Shown: positions 43,633 through 52,295 of the stretch, piece by piece
How the letters are laid out: every line of letters starts with the position of its first letter
Position numbering within the stretch: position 1 is the first letter of the stretch
Source of the DNA: Nocardia abscessus
Lineage (GTDB): Bacteria; Actinomycetota; Actinomycetes; Mycobacteriales; Mycobacteriaceae
Direction of reading: 5' to 3'
Length of the DNA stretch: 64,000 bases
Assembly (NCBI RefSeq): GCF_015477775.1
Contig: NZ_JADLQO010000009.1
Coordinates: 186,001 to 250,000 of the forward strand
Notes under the pieces: model-generated
The model's input: the letters and a program-made list of their open reading frames with translations, nothing else
What the model was told of the DNA's origin: nothing
Databases searched by the model: none
Program-made: the position numbers and the translations under genes

Positions 43633-45063
43633 CTAGCGCAACCAGTTGTCCTCGTCGCGGTGCCGCCAGGGCATATCGAGCGGGCCGGGGTCCGTGAGGT
43701 TCGGCAGATCGGGGATATCGTGACGGTCACGGGCGGCGGAGTGTTTCCACTGATGGGTCTTTCCCTTGGAGATGCCGTCGCTCAGTGACAACAGTATCGC
43801 GAGCGTCAGCACGACCAGAGTGATCAATACGATGCGCGGGACGCCTTCGATCCCGGGCCAGACGCGATTCATCCCGATCGCGGTCAGCATGCACGCTCCC
43901 ACTGCGAGGAAGCTGGGCATGATCTTGCCGTGGTTGTCATCGATGAACCCTGATTCGGCCAGCCATCGGCATCTGCGGGCGCTCATCGGATGTGTCTGCC
44001 AGCTCTCGGCGAGCCGGGTGACGATCCGTGTCATCACCCCCGCGACCAGAGCGATCGGGCGGCGAACTCCATCGGTCCAGCGCAGGGGAGACAACCAGCC
44101 GGCGCGACGGATACCCGCCGGCGCATCGGTGCCGCCCTCGAGCGCCGCCCACACCTCGGGGTCGGCTCCCCATACACGGGCATCGTGATCGGCTACCTGC
44201 TCCCGGGTGCGTTGCAGGCCCGCGTAGATCAGATGGCCCGTCACGATCAGCGATCCGAGAAAAGCCAACTCGCGCAACGGGTTCGCGGCAAGGTTGGGCC
44301 AGTTCCTGGCGTAGGTGCCTGCCGGGACCAGGCCGGTCGACAACCAGAGATGCACTGCCGCGGCGGGTACGGCGACACCGATGACGAACGTCAGCCACAG
44401 TGCGCGCGCACCGTATCCGATCAGGACGTCCCGGTTGTGGACGTGGGCCAGTTCATGCAGCACCACCGCCCGGAAAATGTCGGGCCGCCGCTGCTGCCTG
44501 CGCTGTCCGGTCCTGCCCAACTCCTGCTTGACCAGCCCCGCGCCGAGGCAGATCGTCGGTCGGCCCCGACGGCGGATGGTGACAGCATCCGTGCTGCGAT
44601 CGAAGATCGCGACAACGAACTTCGGTGGGCGCGAGGTGAGTCCGGCGATCTCGGTGAGGTCGTCGACCGTGGCTCGAAGCTGGGTGGGCACCGTCCCCAG
44701 CGTCGCACGCCGGGCCCACAGCGGCCCGATCCAGTAGATGACCAACGCCGCGATCAGCACCGCAGCGGTCCACCAAAGCGCCGGCCGCACCGCCTGGGAC
44801 ACGGTTGCCGGAAAGCAATGAGAATACCGGCCGAATCCGACGGGGAGGCGCAGCATCTCGACGCCCCATGGGTCGGCCGGATCGAATCCGGCCGAGTCCA
44901 GACAGCGTTGGTAAGCGGCATCACCGTTCAAGGCCAGCAGCATTCGGGTGGACAGTATGAGCGACCATGCAGGGATCACCGCCAGCAGCAGTACACAACG
45001 GCGGCGAGTACCCCAGGAGAGAAAGCCGCGATGCCGCCGCGCACCGTCGGCGTTCCCGGTCAC
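43633..45063 (-). CDS. M48-family membrane metallopeptidase
   Basis: A 476-residue membrane protein. The zinc motif is HELAH (H203, E204, H207) in VVLHELAHVHNRD, with a later glutamate/aspartate helix in REQVADHDARV. About eight hydrophobic segments surround the catalytic domain (two before it, two just after, and two near the C-terminus). The M48 family includes HtpX and Ste24. GTG 45063 overlaps the stop of the upstream gene by GTGA, so both are translated together. It probably removes damaged or specific membrane proteins. Confidence 0.87.
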   Translation of the reverse strand: MTGNADGARRHRGFLSWGTRRRCVLLLAVIPAWSLILSTRMLLALNGDAAYQRCLDSAGFDPADPWGVEMLRLPVGFGRYSHCFPATVSQAVRPALWWTAAVLIAALVIYWIGPLWARRATLGTVPTQLRATVDDLTEIAGLTSRPPKFVVAIFDRSTDAVTIRRRGRPTICLGAGLVKQELGRTGQRRQQRRPDIFRAVVLHELAHVHNRDVLIGYGARALWLTFVIGVAVPAAAVHLWLSTGLVPAGTYARNWPNLAANPLRELAFLGSLIVTGHLIYAGLQRTREQVADHDARVWGADPEVWAALEGGTDAPAGIRRAGWLSPLRWTDGVRRPIALVAGVMTRIVTRLAESWQTHPMSARRCRWLAESGFIDDNHGKIMPSFLAVGACMLTAIGMNRVWPGIEGVPRIVLITLVVLTLAILLSLSDGISKGKTHQWKHSAARDRHDIPDLPNLTDPGPLDMPWRHRDEDNWLR

Positions 45064-45527
45064 TGTCCGATATCCGGTTCGATAGCCCGGAGCCGGGCTA
45101 CGACCTCCTCGGCCAGTTCCTCGGCCCTGGCGTTGTCGAATCCGCGCGCGACCGCGCCATCGACGACCTGGCTCCGCACGCGCCGCAGCGTTTCCGAATC
45201 CACCGGGGGCACCACCGGCTCCACCGATCGCCGCCTGCCGACCATGGCGCGCACCCGAGTACCGATCCTGGTCGTGGCGGCGTCGACCGCCTTTCCGGTC
45301 GCATGGTCGGAAAGTTGTTCGACCACCATCCAGACCAGCGGCAGCACGAACGGCGCGACATCGGCAAGCCCGAAACGCACCGGTCCCCGCCATCGCGCAC
45401 CGGCGCGGCGCAGCGATCGGCTCACCTGCTCATCGTCCAAGGAATCCAGATTTTCCAGTAGCCACCGCTCTTCCGGAACCTTGCTTCCGACGACATCCCA
45501 CACGATTTGGCGCACCGTCGTGACCAT
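45060..45527 (-). CDS. Small protein coupled to the M48 peptidase
   Basis: A 155-residue protein of unrecognised family. It has one possible membrane segment near residues 50-70 (FGLADVAPFVLPLVWMVVEQ) and a helical C-terminal part with acidic patches (DNARAEELAEEVVARLRAIE). ATG 45527 is preferred because an AGGGGG site stands 8 bases upstream; GTG 45533 is an alternative. Its stop overlaps the peptidase start, so it may be an adaptor or substrate of the peptidase. Confidence 0.7.
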   Translation of the reverse strand: MVTTVRQIVWDVVGSKVPEERWLLENLDSLDDEQVSRSLRRAGARWRGPVRFGLADVAPFVLPLVWMVVEQLSDHATGKAVDAATTRIGTRVRAMVGRRRSVEPVVPPVDSETLRRVRSQVVDGAVARGFDNARAEELAEEVVARLRAIEPDIGQ

Positions 45528-45739
45528 GAGCACCCCCTATTCGCCAAGTTCACCGAAATTGCGATAGTACCGATCGGGTACATCGGGTGCGGCTGCCTCG
45601 CGATGACCACATCGGCTCACAGACGCTCCGTCCTGTATGGGCCGCCACGGAGGTTCCGCCTCCAGCGCAAGGTGAGCTCGACGAGGCGCCCACAGCTCAC
45701 CCAGGCCCCGAACCTCGCAACCGCGCCCAGTACCACATC

Positions 45740-45930
45740 CCGGGTCCTGACCACTCGATATGCCGCGATGGTCCTGCGCATGTACGAGCGCCGCAAACCG
45801 ATCATCGCCGCCGTGAACGGCCCCGCGGCCGGTATCGGCGTGACGATGATCCTCGCCGCCGATCTCAGGATCGTCTCCGCCGCAACCGAGTTCGGCGAGG
45901 TGTCACACGGCGCGCAGTGGTGGCGAGCGC
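45740..45930 (+). pseudogene. Enoyl-CoA hydratase remnant
   Basis: About 55 codons read MVLRMYERRKPIIAAVNGPA, AGIGVTMILAADLRIV and SAATEFGEV, the oxyanion-hole segment of a crotonase. Neither the N-terminal third nor the catalytic C-terminal half is present, and the sequence on both sides is not protein-like in this frame. It is a deletion remnant. Confidence 0.75.
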
Positions 45931-45986
45931 GGTTCCTCCGGCGCGTGCTTGGCACGCAGACCGCGACGAAAGCACCGTAGATACAA

Positions 45987-46032
45987 AGTGTAGACCTACA
46001 CTGTTGACATAACGGTCTGGGCGGCGTCTACT
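45987..46032 (+). promoter_or_regulatory. TetR-type operator overlapping a sigma-70-like promoter
   Basis: AGTGTAGACCTACACT (45987-46002) has 7-bp inverted arms around AC. TTGACA follows at 46004-46009 and, after a 17-base spacer, TCTACT at 46027-46032, a plausible -35/-10 pair. Near-copies of the operator lie at 49096 and 51104, next to two TetR genes. The promoter points toward the small membrane protein genes at 46319 and 46668. Confidence 0.6.
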
Positions 46033-46318
46033 GAAGGGACCAACCGATCCGAGCCAAGGCTTCGAGGATCGCCATGATCATCACTGTCAGGCCGGCCGAG
46101 TCGAGGCATCTGCAAGTCGGCTCGAGCGTCACCGCTCGACGTCCGGCGCGAACGCGACGCCGACGCTACGACCTCGGACTGGTCGGTTCAGCCCGCGGCG
46201 GGCCGCAGCCCTTCGACTCACGGGGCACCTTCGCTCGACACGGACACCCCAGCACCGCCGCCGGTGTGTCCGGCAAACGACCCCACCCCATCCTTCCGCA
46301 CCGAATCAGGTACCGCTC

Positions 46319-46474
46319 ATGATCATTCTCGGAATCGTCCTCCTCGTCGTCGGATTCCTACTCGGCATCCCGTGGCTCGTCACCGCTGGAGTCATCGTCG
46401 CGCTCATCGGCGTGGTGCTGATGATCGCGGGCATGGCCGGCCATGCCGTCGGCGGCCGACGGCACTACTACTGA
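46319..46474 (+). CDS. DUF6131 small membrane protein
   Basis: A 51-residue protein with two hydrophobic segments separated by GIPW and the ending GGRRHYY, the form of the DUF6131 family found across actinobacteria. AGG lies upstream of ATG 46319. It may be expressed from the operator-controlled promoter at 46004. Function is unknown; these proteins are often seen in stress regions. Confidence 0.75.
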   Translation: MIILGIVLLVVGFLLGIPWLVTAGVIVALIGVVLMIAGMAGHAVGGRRHYY

Positions 46475-46667
46475 CCGATCCCCGCGCAGCCGGGCCGAGT
46501 TCCGGCTGCGCCGCGATTCGCCTACGCGGCAAGCGATGCAAGGAGAACACAATGCGACACTCCGCTACTCACAACACGATCGAGACAACGTCGATCCGGG
46601 ACAAACGAACTCGATGCCGAGGTCAGGCGAGCGCTGTGCCCGACCCGCCGGAATTCGGTGGAGGTGC

Positions 46668-46874
46668 ATGATGCGTCGTTTAGTGCCGTTGCTTCTGCTC
46701 ATCTGGTTGATCATCGGTGTCATCGCCGCCGGTCAACGCGGATACTTCACCGAGCGTGACCAGAACTGCGCCAGCGCGGCAACCATCGCCGTCACCGTCA
46801 TCGCGGGCCCGCTGAACTATGCGGGCGTCAACCCCAAAGTGAACGACTGCGATCTGCCCCAACCCAGCCCGTAA
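46668..46874 (+). CDS. Small membrane or exported protein
   Basis: A 68-residue protein. One hydrophobic segment (LVPLLLLIWLIIGVIAAGQR) is followed by an outside part with two cysteines (DQNCASA, NDCDLPQPSP) and the run AGPLNYAGVNPKV, which I have seen in other actinobacterial small proteins. GGAGG precedes ATG 46668. It lies between the DUF6131 gene and the sigma factor gene on the same strand. Function unknown. Confidence 0.75.
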   Translation: MMRRLVPLLLLIWLIIGVIAAGQRGYFTERDQNCASAATIAVTVIAGPLNYAGVNPKVNDCDLPQPSP

Positions 46875-47076
46875 CACGACACCGCGACGGATGTCCCGGC
46901 ACCCACCGGTGCCGGCATCCCTGAACTCGTGCCAGGCCGAGGCGATTCCGGCCTGGCGTCACATCGCGACTCGGCGACCTTCATCAACCTCGGGTCGCCG
47001 CTGCACACCCCGTTCACCACCGCGGTTGTCCGGGTGTCCAACCTCCGTCGATTCAGCTGGATCCGAGGCAGTACCG

Positions 47077-47895
47077 ATGACCGATAAGTCGACACGGACT
47101 CTCCCTGCGAGGACGCCACACACCCGCCGCGGCACCGACAACTACGACCATCTCGAACCGCTGTTCGCCCAGCTCGCCGAGCTGGATGTGGACGACCCGC
47201 GCCGAGTTACCCTGCGGGAGGTGCTGATCGGGCGATGCCTGCCACTGGCCGAACACATCGCCCGCAAGTACGCAGGCCGCGGCGAGAACTTCGATGATCT
47301 CCTGCAGACCGCCCGGCTGGGTATGGTGACCGCCGTCGACCGGTTCGACCCCGATTACGGGGCGACGTTCCTTTCTTTCGCGGTACCGACCATCATGGGC
47401 GAGATCCGCCGCCATTTCCGTGACTTCACCTGGGCGCTGCGAGTACCGCGGCGAATCAAGGAAATTCAGCAGAGCCTCGGCCCCACGATCGAGATGCTGT
47501 CGCAACGACTGGGCCGCATGCCCAAAGCCGGCGAGATCGCCGAGCAGCTCGGCGTCGGCGTCGGCGATGTCACCCAGGCAATGATCGCCCACAACGGTTA
47601 CCAGACCTCTTCGATCAACGCGACCGCCGACTACGACAACGAGAACGCGCCGCTGTCGTTGCTGGACATTCTCGGCGTCGAGGAACCGGACTACTGCACC
47701 ATCGAGGACTGTCTGACGGTTCAACCTCTCATCGCCGCGTTGCCCGAGCGTGAACGCGAAGTGCTGTTCATGCGCTTTTTCGAATTCCAACCCCAAACCC
47801 AGATCGCCGAACACCTCGGCGTCTCCCAGATGCACGTCTCGCGCATCCTGGCCAAGACGCTGAACTCGTTGCACGAGACGGCATTACGCGACTGA
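47077..47895 (+). CDS. SigB/SigF/SigG-type RNA polymerase sigma factor
   Basis: A 272-residue sigma factor of the general-stress group. Region 2 reads YAGRGENFDDLLQTARLGMV, TAVDRFDP and FLSFAVPTIMGEIRRHFRD; region 3 follows with VPRRIKEIQQSLGP, and region 4 with LPEREREVLFMRFFEFQPQT and AEHLGVSQMHVSRILAKTL. No region 1.1 is present. ATG 47077 lies inside a longer open frame but begins just before conserved sequence. No anti-sigma factor gene is adjacent, which is unusual for this group, so regulation must come from elsewhere. Confidence 0.93.
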   Translation: MTDKSTRTLPARTPHTRRGTDNYDHLEPLFAQLAELDVDDPRRVTLREVLIGRCLPLAEHIARKYAGRGENFDDLLQTARLGMVTAVDRFDPDYGATFLSFAVPTIMGEIRRHFRDFTWALRVPRRIKEIQQSLGPTIEMLSQRLGRMPKAGEIAEQLGVGVGDVTQAMIAHNGYQTSSINATADYDNENAPLSLLDILGVEEPDYCTIEDCLTVQPLIAALPEREREVLFMRFFEFQPQTQIAEHLGVSQMHVSRILAKTLNSLHETALRD

Positions 47896-47918
47896 GCAGC
47901 CTGCTCGAAACATTGGAA

Positions 47919-47935
47919 GGCCGGAGAACCCGGCC
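47919..47935 (+). terminator. GC-rich hairpin after the sigma factor gene
   Basis: GGCCGG-AGAAC-CCGGCC forms a 6-bp stem with a 5-base loop 23 bases after the stop of the sigma factor gene; a smaller palindrome, GAGCAGCCTGCTC, sits just before it. A weak but sensible terminator. Confidence 0.35.
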
Positions 47936-48336
47936 GATGAGGCCCGGGGAGTGCACGCATCCAGCCTGTTCGACCAGCAGGTCGGATCGTCCCACGGCCG
48001 AATCGTTCGAAACGCTGTTCTGGGCCGGCCGGCCATGGAGGGCGAGTTGTCGTACGAGGCCGACAACGATGCGCCAGGGGGCGTCGAAGGACGGACTGTC
48101 GTCCGGGACGAGGCTAGCCCTGCATCAGTGGGGTGAAGCCCGCCGGAACCCACCTGAACGGTTATCGAAGAGTGTCCGTTGTGTGGCTGTGCCGCGCTGT
48201 CAGCGCAGCCCCGCCTTTACCGGCCGGACGTCGAATGTGGGACAGGTTCCGTCTAAGCGTCCATCGGTCATTTTTCCAGTTCAGGGCTGGTCCATCGGCG
48301 TTAGGGTAGAGGGGGGAGAGTGCGAGGAGTCGAAAG
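47936..48336. other. Intergenic stretch, no gene seen
   Basis: The 400 bases before the coiled-coil protein gene show no convincing reading frame, RNA gene or repeat. A purine-rich run (48309-48336) ends in a ribosome site for the next gene. A promoter is expected here but I could not place one with confidence. Confidence 0.5.
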
Positions 48337-48750
48337 ATGAGCACCACCATTGTGATCGTGATCGTCGTCGCGGTTGTTGTCATTTTGCTTTTGGCCGGTG
48401 TGTGGGTGTTGATGCGCAAACGGCGCGAACACCAGCGGGTCGAAGCCGAAGGCATTCGTAGCCGCGCGGCGGAACAAGAACTCGAGGTCGGTCAGCGGGA
48501 GGCGCGGGCGAAGGAGACTGCCGCCAAGAGCCGGGCGGCAAAAGCCGAAGCCGACGCCAAGGCGGCGCAGGCCGAGCAGCTTGCCCAGCAGGCGCACGTG
48601 CATCGCGGTGTGGCGGCGGAATCGCGGACCGAGCTGGACAAGGAGTGGGAGCGCGCGGACAAGGTCGATCCGGACTCGAAGGCAGGTGAGACGCCACGCG
48701 GGGCTGATCCTGAACGGCCGTCGCCGCCGAGAACCGGTGGCGTTGGGTGA
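48337..48750 (+). CDS. Single-pass membrane protein with alanine-rich coiled coil
   Basis: A 137-residue protein. Residues 3-26 are one membrane segment (IVIVIVVAVVVILLLAGVWV), then a basic KRRREH stop-transfer patch, and residues 35-95 form an Ala/Glu-rich coiled coil (AKETAAKSRAAKAEADAKAA). The C-terminus is proline-rich and flexible. GAGGAG stands 9 bases before ATG 48337. Similar proteins sit near stress genes in mycobacteria and Nocardia. No function is known. Confidence 0.8.
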   Translation: MSTTIVIVIVVAVVVILLLAGVWVLMRKRREHQRVEAEGIRSRAAEQELEVGQREARAKETAAKSRAAKAEADAKAAQAEQLAQQAHVHRGVAAESRTELDKEWERADKVDPDSKAGETPRGADPERPSPPRTGGVG

Positions 48751-48878
48751 ATTCCACACCCCTGGACGCGCTCGTACGCGACAATGCCTTCGCCCGCGCG
48801 AGGGCACTACTCGAGCGCCCCATCGGCATCTCGCCGACTGAACCGGCCACCGACCCACACGGACAGCAGGTCGCCTGA
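48747..48878 (+). CDS. Possible 43-residue ORF overlapping the coiled-coil gene
   Basis: GTG 48747 overlaps the previous stop as GTGA, the junction style of real operons in this genome. The 43-codon frame (start MNSTPLDALVRDNAFARARA) is helical and lacks the arginine excess of chance frames. No family is recognised. It may be real or chance. Confidence 0.35.
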   Translation: MNSTPLDALVRDNAFARARALLERPIGISPTEPATDPHGQQVA

Positions 48879-49095
48879 ACGTAGCCGATCCATAGGTTCC
48901 AATAATCTCCAGGCCGCAGCCGGCCGACGGAACAAGTCACCGGCGTAGTAAGCACCGGCCGTCGGAACGCCTGATGGGCGGTCGATGGAAACGGCGTGAA
49001 GAGCTTCCTGGACAGTCCGTGGTCATGGGCGACGACTTCGCTCGGCAGGACCGAAGTCGTTCACTGCTCAGGGTCTAGATACATTGTATGTCTAC

Positions 49096-49111
49096 AGTGT
49101 AGACTTACAAC
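49096..49111. promoter_or_regulatory. TetR-type operator upstream of the first TetR gene
   Basis: AGTGTAGACTTACAAC lies 43 bases before ATG 49154 and matches the sites at 45987 and 51104 over AGTGTAGACYTACA. It also overlaps GTCTACA-G-TGTAGAC (49090-49104), a perfect 7-bp inverted repeat. Autoregulation by the TetR protein is inferred. Confidence 0.6.
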
Positions 49112-49153
49112 GGTAACGGGACAGAGTTCCGACCGAGAGGAGGCGTCGAGTCG

Positions 49154-49894
49154 ATGAGCCGTGTCAAGGCCGGACCAAGCGGTTCCGCAGACGCCTCGGC
49201 GGACCGCACCGCCCGGGAGGACCACACGGGCAGCCCGCTGACCCGGTCCGCGATGCTGGCGGCCGCCCTCGAGATCATCGATCGCGATAGTGTCGAGCAC
49301 CTGTCGATGCGGCGCCTCGGCCAGGCGCTCGACCGCGACCCGATGGTGCTCTACCGGCACGCGGCCAACAAAGCCGCACTCCTCGATGGAGTCGCCGAAA
49401 TCGTGCTCGAACAACTCACCGTCGACCCCACCGACCCGGACTGGCGCCGTCAACTGCGCATCATCGCCCGCGACTTCCGCCGACTGGCCGTAGCCCACCC
49501 GAACGTGGTTCCCTTGCTGGTCACCCACCCGCTGTCCACCCCGCTCGGACTGCGGCCGCTCAGCATCCTGCGGCCGCTGGAACGCACCCTCGACCTGCTC
49601 ACCCGGGCCGACTTCAGCAGTACCGACGCCCTGCACATCTACCGCGCGCTGTTCGGATTCCTCTATGGTCACGTCCTCAACGAACTCCAGGAAATCATCG
49701 AACGCCCCGAAGAGACCGACGACGTGCTGCGTCTCGGCTTGTACCGCCTACCCGTCGGCGAATTTCCCTTACTTCGCGGCCTCGCCTCGGATCTGGCCGC
49801 CTACGAAGGCGGAGTCGAACTCGAACGCGGCCTCGACATTTTGATCAGTGGTCTCACCGAGACCATGACACCAGCCGCCACGCGGCCGAGATAG
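49154..49894 (+). CDS. TetR/AcrR-family regulator with TetR_C domain
   Basis: A 246-residue repressor. The helix-turn-helix covers about residues 32-80 (MLAAALEIIDRDSVEHLSMR, RLGQALDRDPMVLYRHAANK). The TetR_C-type ligand domain follows, with LRIIARDFRRLAVAHPNVVP and FGFLYGHVLNELQEIIERPE. AGAGGAGG precedes ATG 49154. It is strikingly similar to the protein at 50327-51058 over its whole length, so the two are paralogues. The DUF5994 gene follows 11 bases later on the same strand. Confidence 0.92.
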   Translation: MSRVKAGPSGSADASADRTAREDHTGSPLTRSAMLAAALEIIDRDSVEHLSMRRLGQALDRDPMVLYRHAANKAALLDGVAEIVLEQLTVDPTDPDWRRQLRIIARDFRRLAVAHPNVVPLLVTHPLSTPLGLRPLSILRPLERTLDLLTRADFSSTDALHIYRALFGFLYGHVLNELQEIIERPEETDDVLRLGLYRLPVGEFPLLRGLASDLAAYEGGVELERGLDILISGLTETMTPAATRPR

Positions 49895-49905
49895 GAGCGT
49901 CGACC

Positions 49906-50316
49906 ATGACGCCACCATTGACCACAACCACCCCGGGGTGGCCGGTGCCGTCCACCTCTCGCCCGCGGCTCGAGTTCGACGCAGCGGGCACCGGCGGGGT
50001 GTGGCGGCCGCGCGGCAACGACCTCGTGACCGAGCTACCGGATGTGCTCACAGCACTCGGGGTCCGGATCGGCCCGATTCATCGAGTGACCTATCACCTC
50101 GACGAATGGACCACCCCACCACGCAAACTCGCCAACGGCGGGCGTCAGGTCCGGCTCGACGGCTACCGGCACAAGCCCGCGCACACCGTCGATGCCCTCG
50201 GGGTCAGCGGTGACAAACTCACTCTGCGAGTGCACTTTCCGTTCACCGACAACGGCGAAATGATTGCCGCACAGCAATGTTGGGATTCCGAAGGCGGAAC
50301 CGTCGACACGGACTGA
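49906..50316 (+). CDS. DUF5994 family protein
   Basis: A 136-residue protein matching the DUF5994 pattern: RLEFDAAGTGGVWRPRGNDL, ELPDVLTALGVRIGPIHRVT, YHLDEWTTPPRKL, RQVRLDGYRHKPAHTVD, LTLRVHFP. There is no signal or membrane segment. The family is small, soluble and of unknown function, common in actinobacteria. GGAGCG precedes ATG 49906. It lies between two paralogous TetR genes and is probably cotranscribed with the first. Confidence 0.8.
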   Translation: MTPPLTTTTPGWPVPSTSRPRLEFDAAGTGGVWRPRGNDLVTELPDVLTALGVRIGPIHRVTYHLDEWTTPPRKLANGGRQVRLDGYRHKPAHTVDALGVSGDKLTLRVHFPFTDNGEMIAAQQCWDSEGGTVDTD

Positions 50317-50326
50317 GCGCCACGCA

Positions 50327-51058
50327 TCACCCTGATCCGGGCAGCGTGGCGGTGAGACCGGTGAGCAGGATGTCCAGACCGCGTTCGAGCTCGGCTTCGC
50401 CGTCGTAGGCGGCCAGGGCGGGCGCGAGTTCGCGCAGCAGTGGGAACTCCGCTATCGGCAGGCGATGCAAACCGAGCCGCAGTACGTCGTCGGTCTCCTC
50501 GGGACGCTCCACGATCTCCTGCAACTCGTTGAGAACGTGCCCATACAGGAAGCCGAACACCGCACGGTAGACGTGCAGGGCGTCGGCGCCGGAGAACCCG
50601 GCACGGGTGAGCAACTGGAGGATGTCCTCCAAGGGACGGATCACCGCATACGGCCGCAGCCCCAACGGTGTGGCCAACGGCCGGGTCACCAGCAACGGCA
50701 CCACCCGCGGATGCGCCAGCGCCAGCCCCCGGAAATCCCGGGCGAGGGCGCGCAGTTGCGCGACCCAGTCCGGGGCGGCGGGATCGACCGACAATTGCGC
50801 CAGCACCAGTTCGGTCACACCGTCGAGCACAGCCGCCTTGTTCGGGACATGCCGGTAGATCACCATCGGGTCCCGCCCGACCGCCTCGGCCAACCGCCGC
50901 ATCGACAGCGCCTCGACACCGTCCCGATCGATGATCTCGAGCGCCGCGGTCAGCACGGTCGTCCTGGTGATCGGACTGTTGCCCCGGCCGCTGGCGGCGC
51001 GGTCGGGCCGTCGGTTCCCAGAGCGAGAGTTCGGGCGATCAATCGGAACTTCGGCCAT
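50327..51058 (-). CDS. TetR/AcrR-family regulator, paralogue
   Basis: A 243-residue repressor, parallel in sequence to the TetR protein at 49154 (shared FGFLYGHVLNELQEI, RPEETDDVLRLGL, RDPMV-YRH, ELERGLDIL). The helix-turn-helix is TAALEIIDRDGVEALSMRRL and AEAVGRDPMVIYRH. ATG 51058 is chosen over ATG 51079 because GAGGGAGG stands 8 bases before it. The operator-like site at 51104 lies 46 bases upstream. The two repressors may recognise the same DNA. Confidence 0.9.
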   Translation of the reverse strand: MAEVPIDRPNSRSGNRRPDRAASGRGNSPITRTTVLTAALEIIDRDGVEALSMRRLAEAVGRDPMVIYRHVPNKAAVLDGVTELVLAQLSVDPAAPDWVAQLRALARDFRGLALAHPRVVPLLVTRPLATPLGLRPYAVIRPLEDILQLLTRAGFSGADALHVYRAVFGFLYGHVLNELQEIVERPEETDDVLRLGLHRLPIAEFPLLRELAPALAAYDGEAELERGLDILLTGLTATLPGSG

Positions 51059-51103
51059 CTCGGATGCCTCCCTCGTCATCAGAATCTCCGATGGTGTGTG
51101 ACG

Positions 51104-51126
51104 AGTGTAGACCTACATCGTTGACA
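51104..51126. promoter_or_regulatory. TetR-type operator upstream of the second TetR gene
   Basis: AGTGTAGACCTACATC (51104-51119) is followed by G and TTGACA (51121-51126), the same order as at 45987-46009, with only two differences over the 24 bases that end in TTGACAT. The TTGACA points away from the TetR gene, and no rightward gene follows within 1 kb, so it may belong to the binding site rather than to a promoter. Confidence 0.55.
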
Positions 51127-51310
51127 TCCCGCGGTTCGGGGCATCCAGTGCGATCGCGGGACGGGATGTCAGCGGGTTGGTCTCCGCTCCCGTTGGTCGG
51201 ACGGTGCGCCATGGGGCATTTCGACCATGCCGCCGACTGCCACTCGAGGGTGTTGTCGAGTCGGGAAGCGGAAGGAAACCGGTGTTGTCCGTAGCCATGG
51301 CCTGTGGGCG

Positions 51311-52006
51311 TCAGTGCGCCGACCGCTGAATCCGCCACGCGCGCAGCGGCTCGCCCATCAGTACGTCACCGTGGCCGACGCAGACGATATCGACGTCCAG
51401 TGCGGTCAACCGATGCGCGGCTGTGTCGACCGCCGCGCTGTCGAGGTTGAACACGCCTGGCATGGTGACACCGCGAACGTTGGCCAGTGTGTCACCGGTG
51501 AACAGCACGCGGTGGTGTGGCAGATGCAACGCCAGACTGCCCGCGGTATGTCCGGGGACAGCGAGGATTTCGGCGCCGCCGCCGAAGTCGAGCACCTCGC
51601 CGCCGCGTAGCTCGCGGTGGACCGGGGCCGGGCGCGGAGGTGGGCCCAGTTCGAGAGCCTCGGCGATCGGACGTTCCCAATCGCGCAACACCGGTGCCGG
51701 CTGCGGACGTTCGCCCCGCACGATATCGGCATCGGCGTGATGGGCCCAGATCTCGGCTCCCCATGCGGCGAGGTCGGCGGCTGAGCCGATGTGGTCGTCG
51801 TGGGCATGGGTGAGTATCACCCGCCGCACCTGGTCGGAGGCGAAACCCAAAGCGCGAAGGCCTTGCTCGATCTCTCCGGCAGCCCCCGGCAGACCGCTGT
51901 CGATCAGCGTCACCTCCGCTCCGTCGTTCCACACGTAGACGTTGAGGTCGTTCACCTCGGCGAACCGTAGCGCCCCGAGCTGCGGCAACACAGATACGAT
52001 TTCCAC
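51311..52006 (-). CDS. Metallo-beta-lactamase-fold hydrolase
   Basis: A 231-residue MBL-fold protein. The metal motif THAHDDH gives H67, H69, D71 and H72; later ligands are H in VPGHTAGS, D in FTGDTLAN and H in VGHGDVL. The fold with GEVLDFGGGAEI resembles glyoxalase-II-like and lactonase-like members. Start GTG 52006. Which hydrolysed bond is its own cannot be said. Confidence 0.88.
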   Translation of the reverse strand: MEIVSVLPQLGALRFAEVNDLNVYVWNDGAEVTLIDSGLPGAAGEIEQGLRALGFASDQVRRVILTHAHDDHIGSAADLAAWGAEIWAHHADADIVRGERPQPAPVLRDWERPIAEALELGPPPRPAPVHRELRGGEVLDFGGGAEILAVPGHTAGSLALHLPHHRVLFTGDTLANVRGVTMPGVFNLDSAAVDTAAHRLTALDVDIVCVGHGDVLMGEPLRAWRIQRSAH

Positions 52007-52295
52007 TCTCGGAATTTACTGAGAACGAACCGGTCTGTCCCACGCGATCTGCTCTGAGCCAAACACACCCGTTGACACCGGGTGCTTCCGTTTTGTTGAG
52101 CGGTCCACCGATCATCAACTGCGACAGCATGTCTGGGAGAAATCCAGCAGCAGCTCGAAACGACTGGGCGGCCCGTCGAAGCTGCCGCCAGGCTCCCTTG
52201 GCTGGCCGGTGTCGGTGCGGGGACGTTATGATCGACGCGATGATGACTCATTCTGTTCAAAGATTGGGGGTTCCATTCGTGCAAGGTGAGTGCTG

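Noticed and set aside
45507..45740. Coding sequence before the crotonase remnant in the same frame
   Set aside because: Composition is unlike a protein and overlaps the start of the coupled M48 small gene on the other strand; only the crotonase part is recognisable.
48240..48320. SigF-type promoter (GTT...GGGTA) before the coiled-coil gene
   Set aside because: The best GTTC to GGGTA spacing is 21 bases, well outside the expected 15-17.
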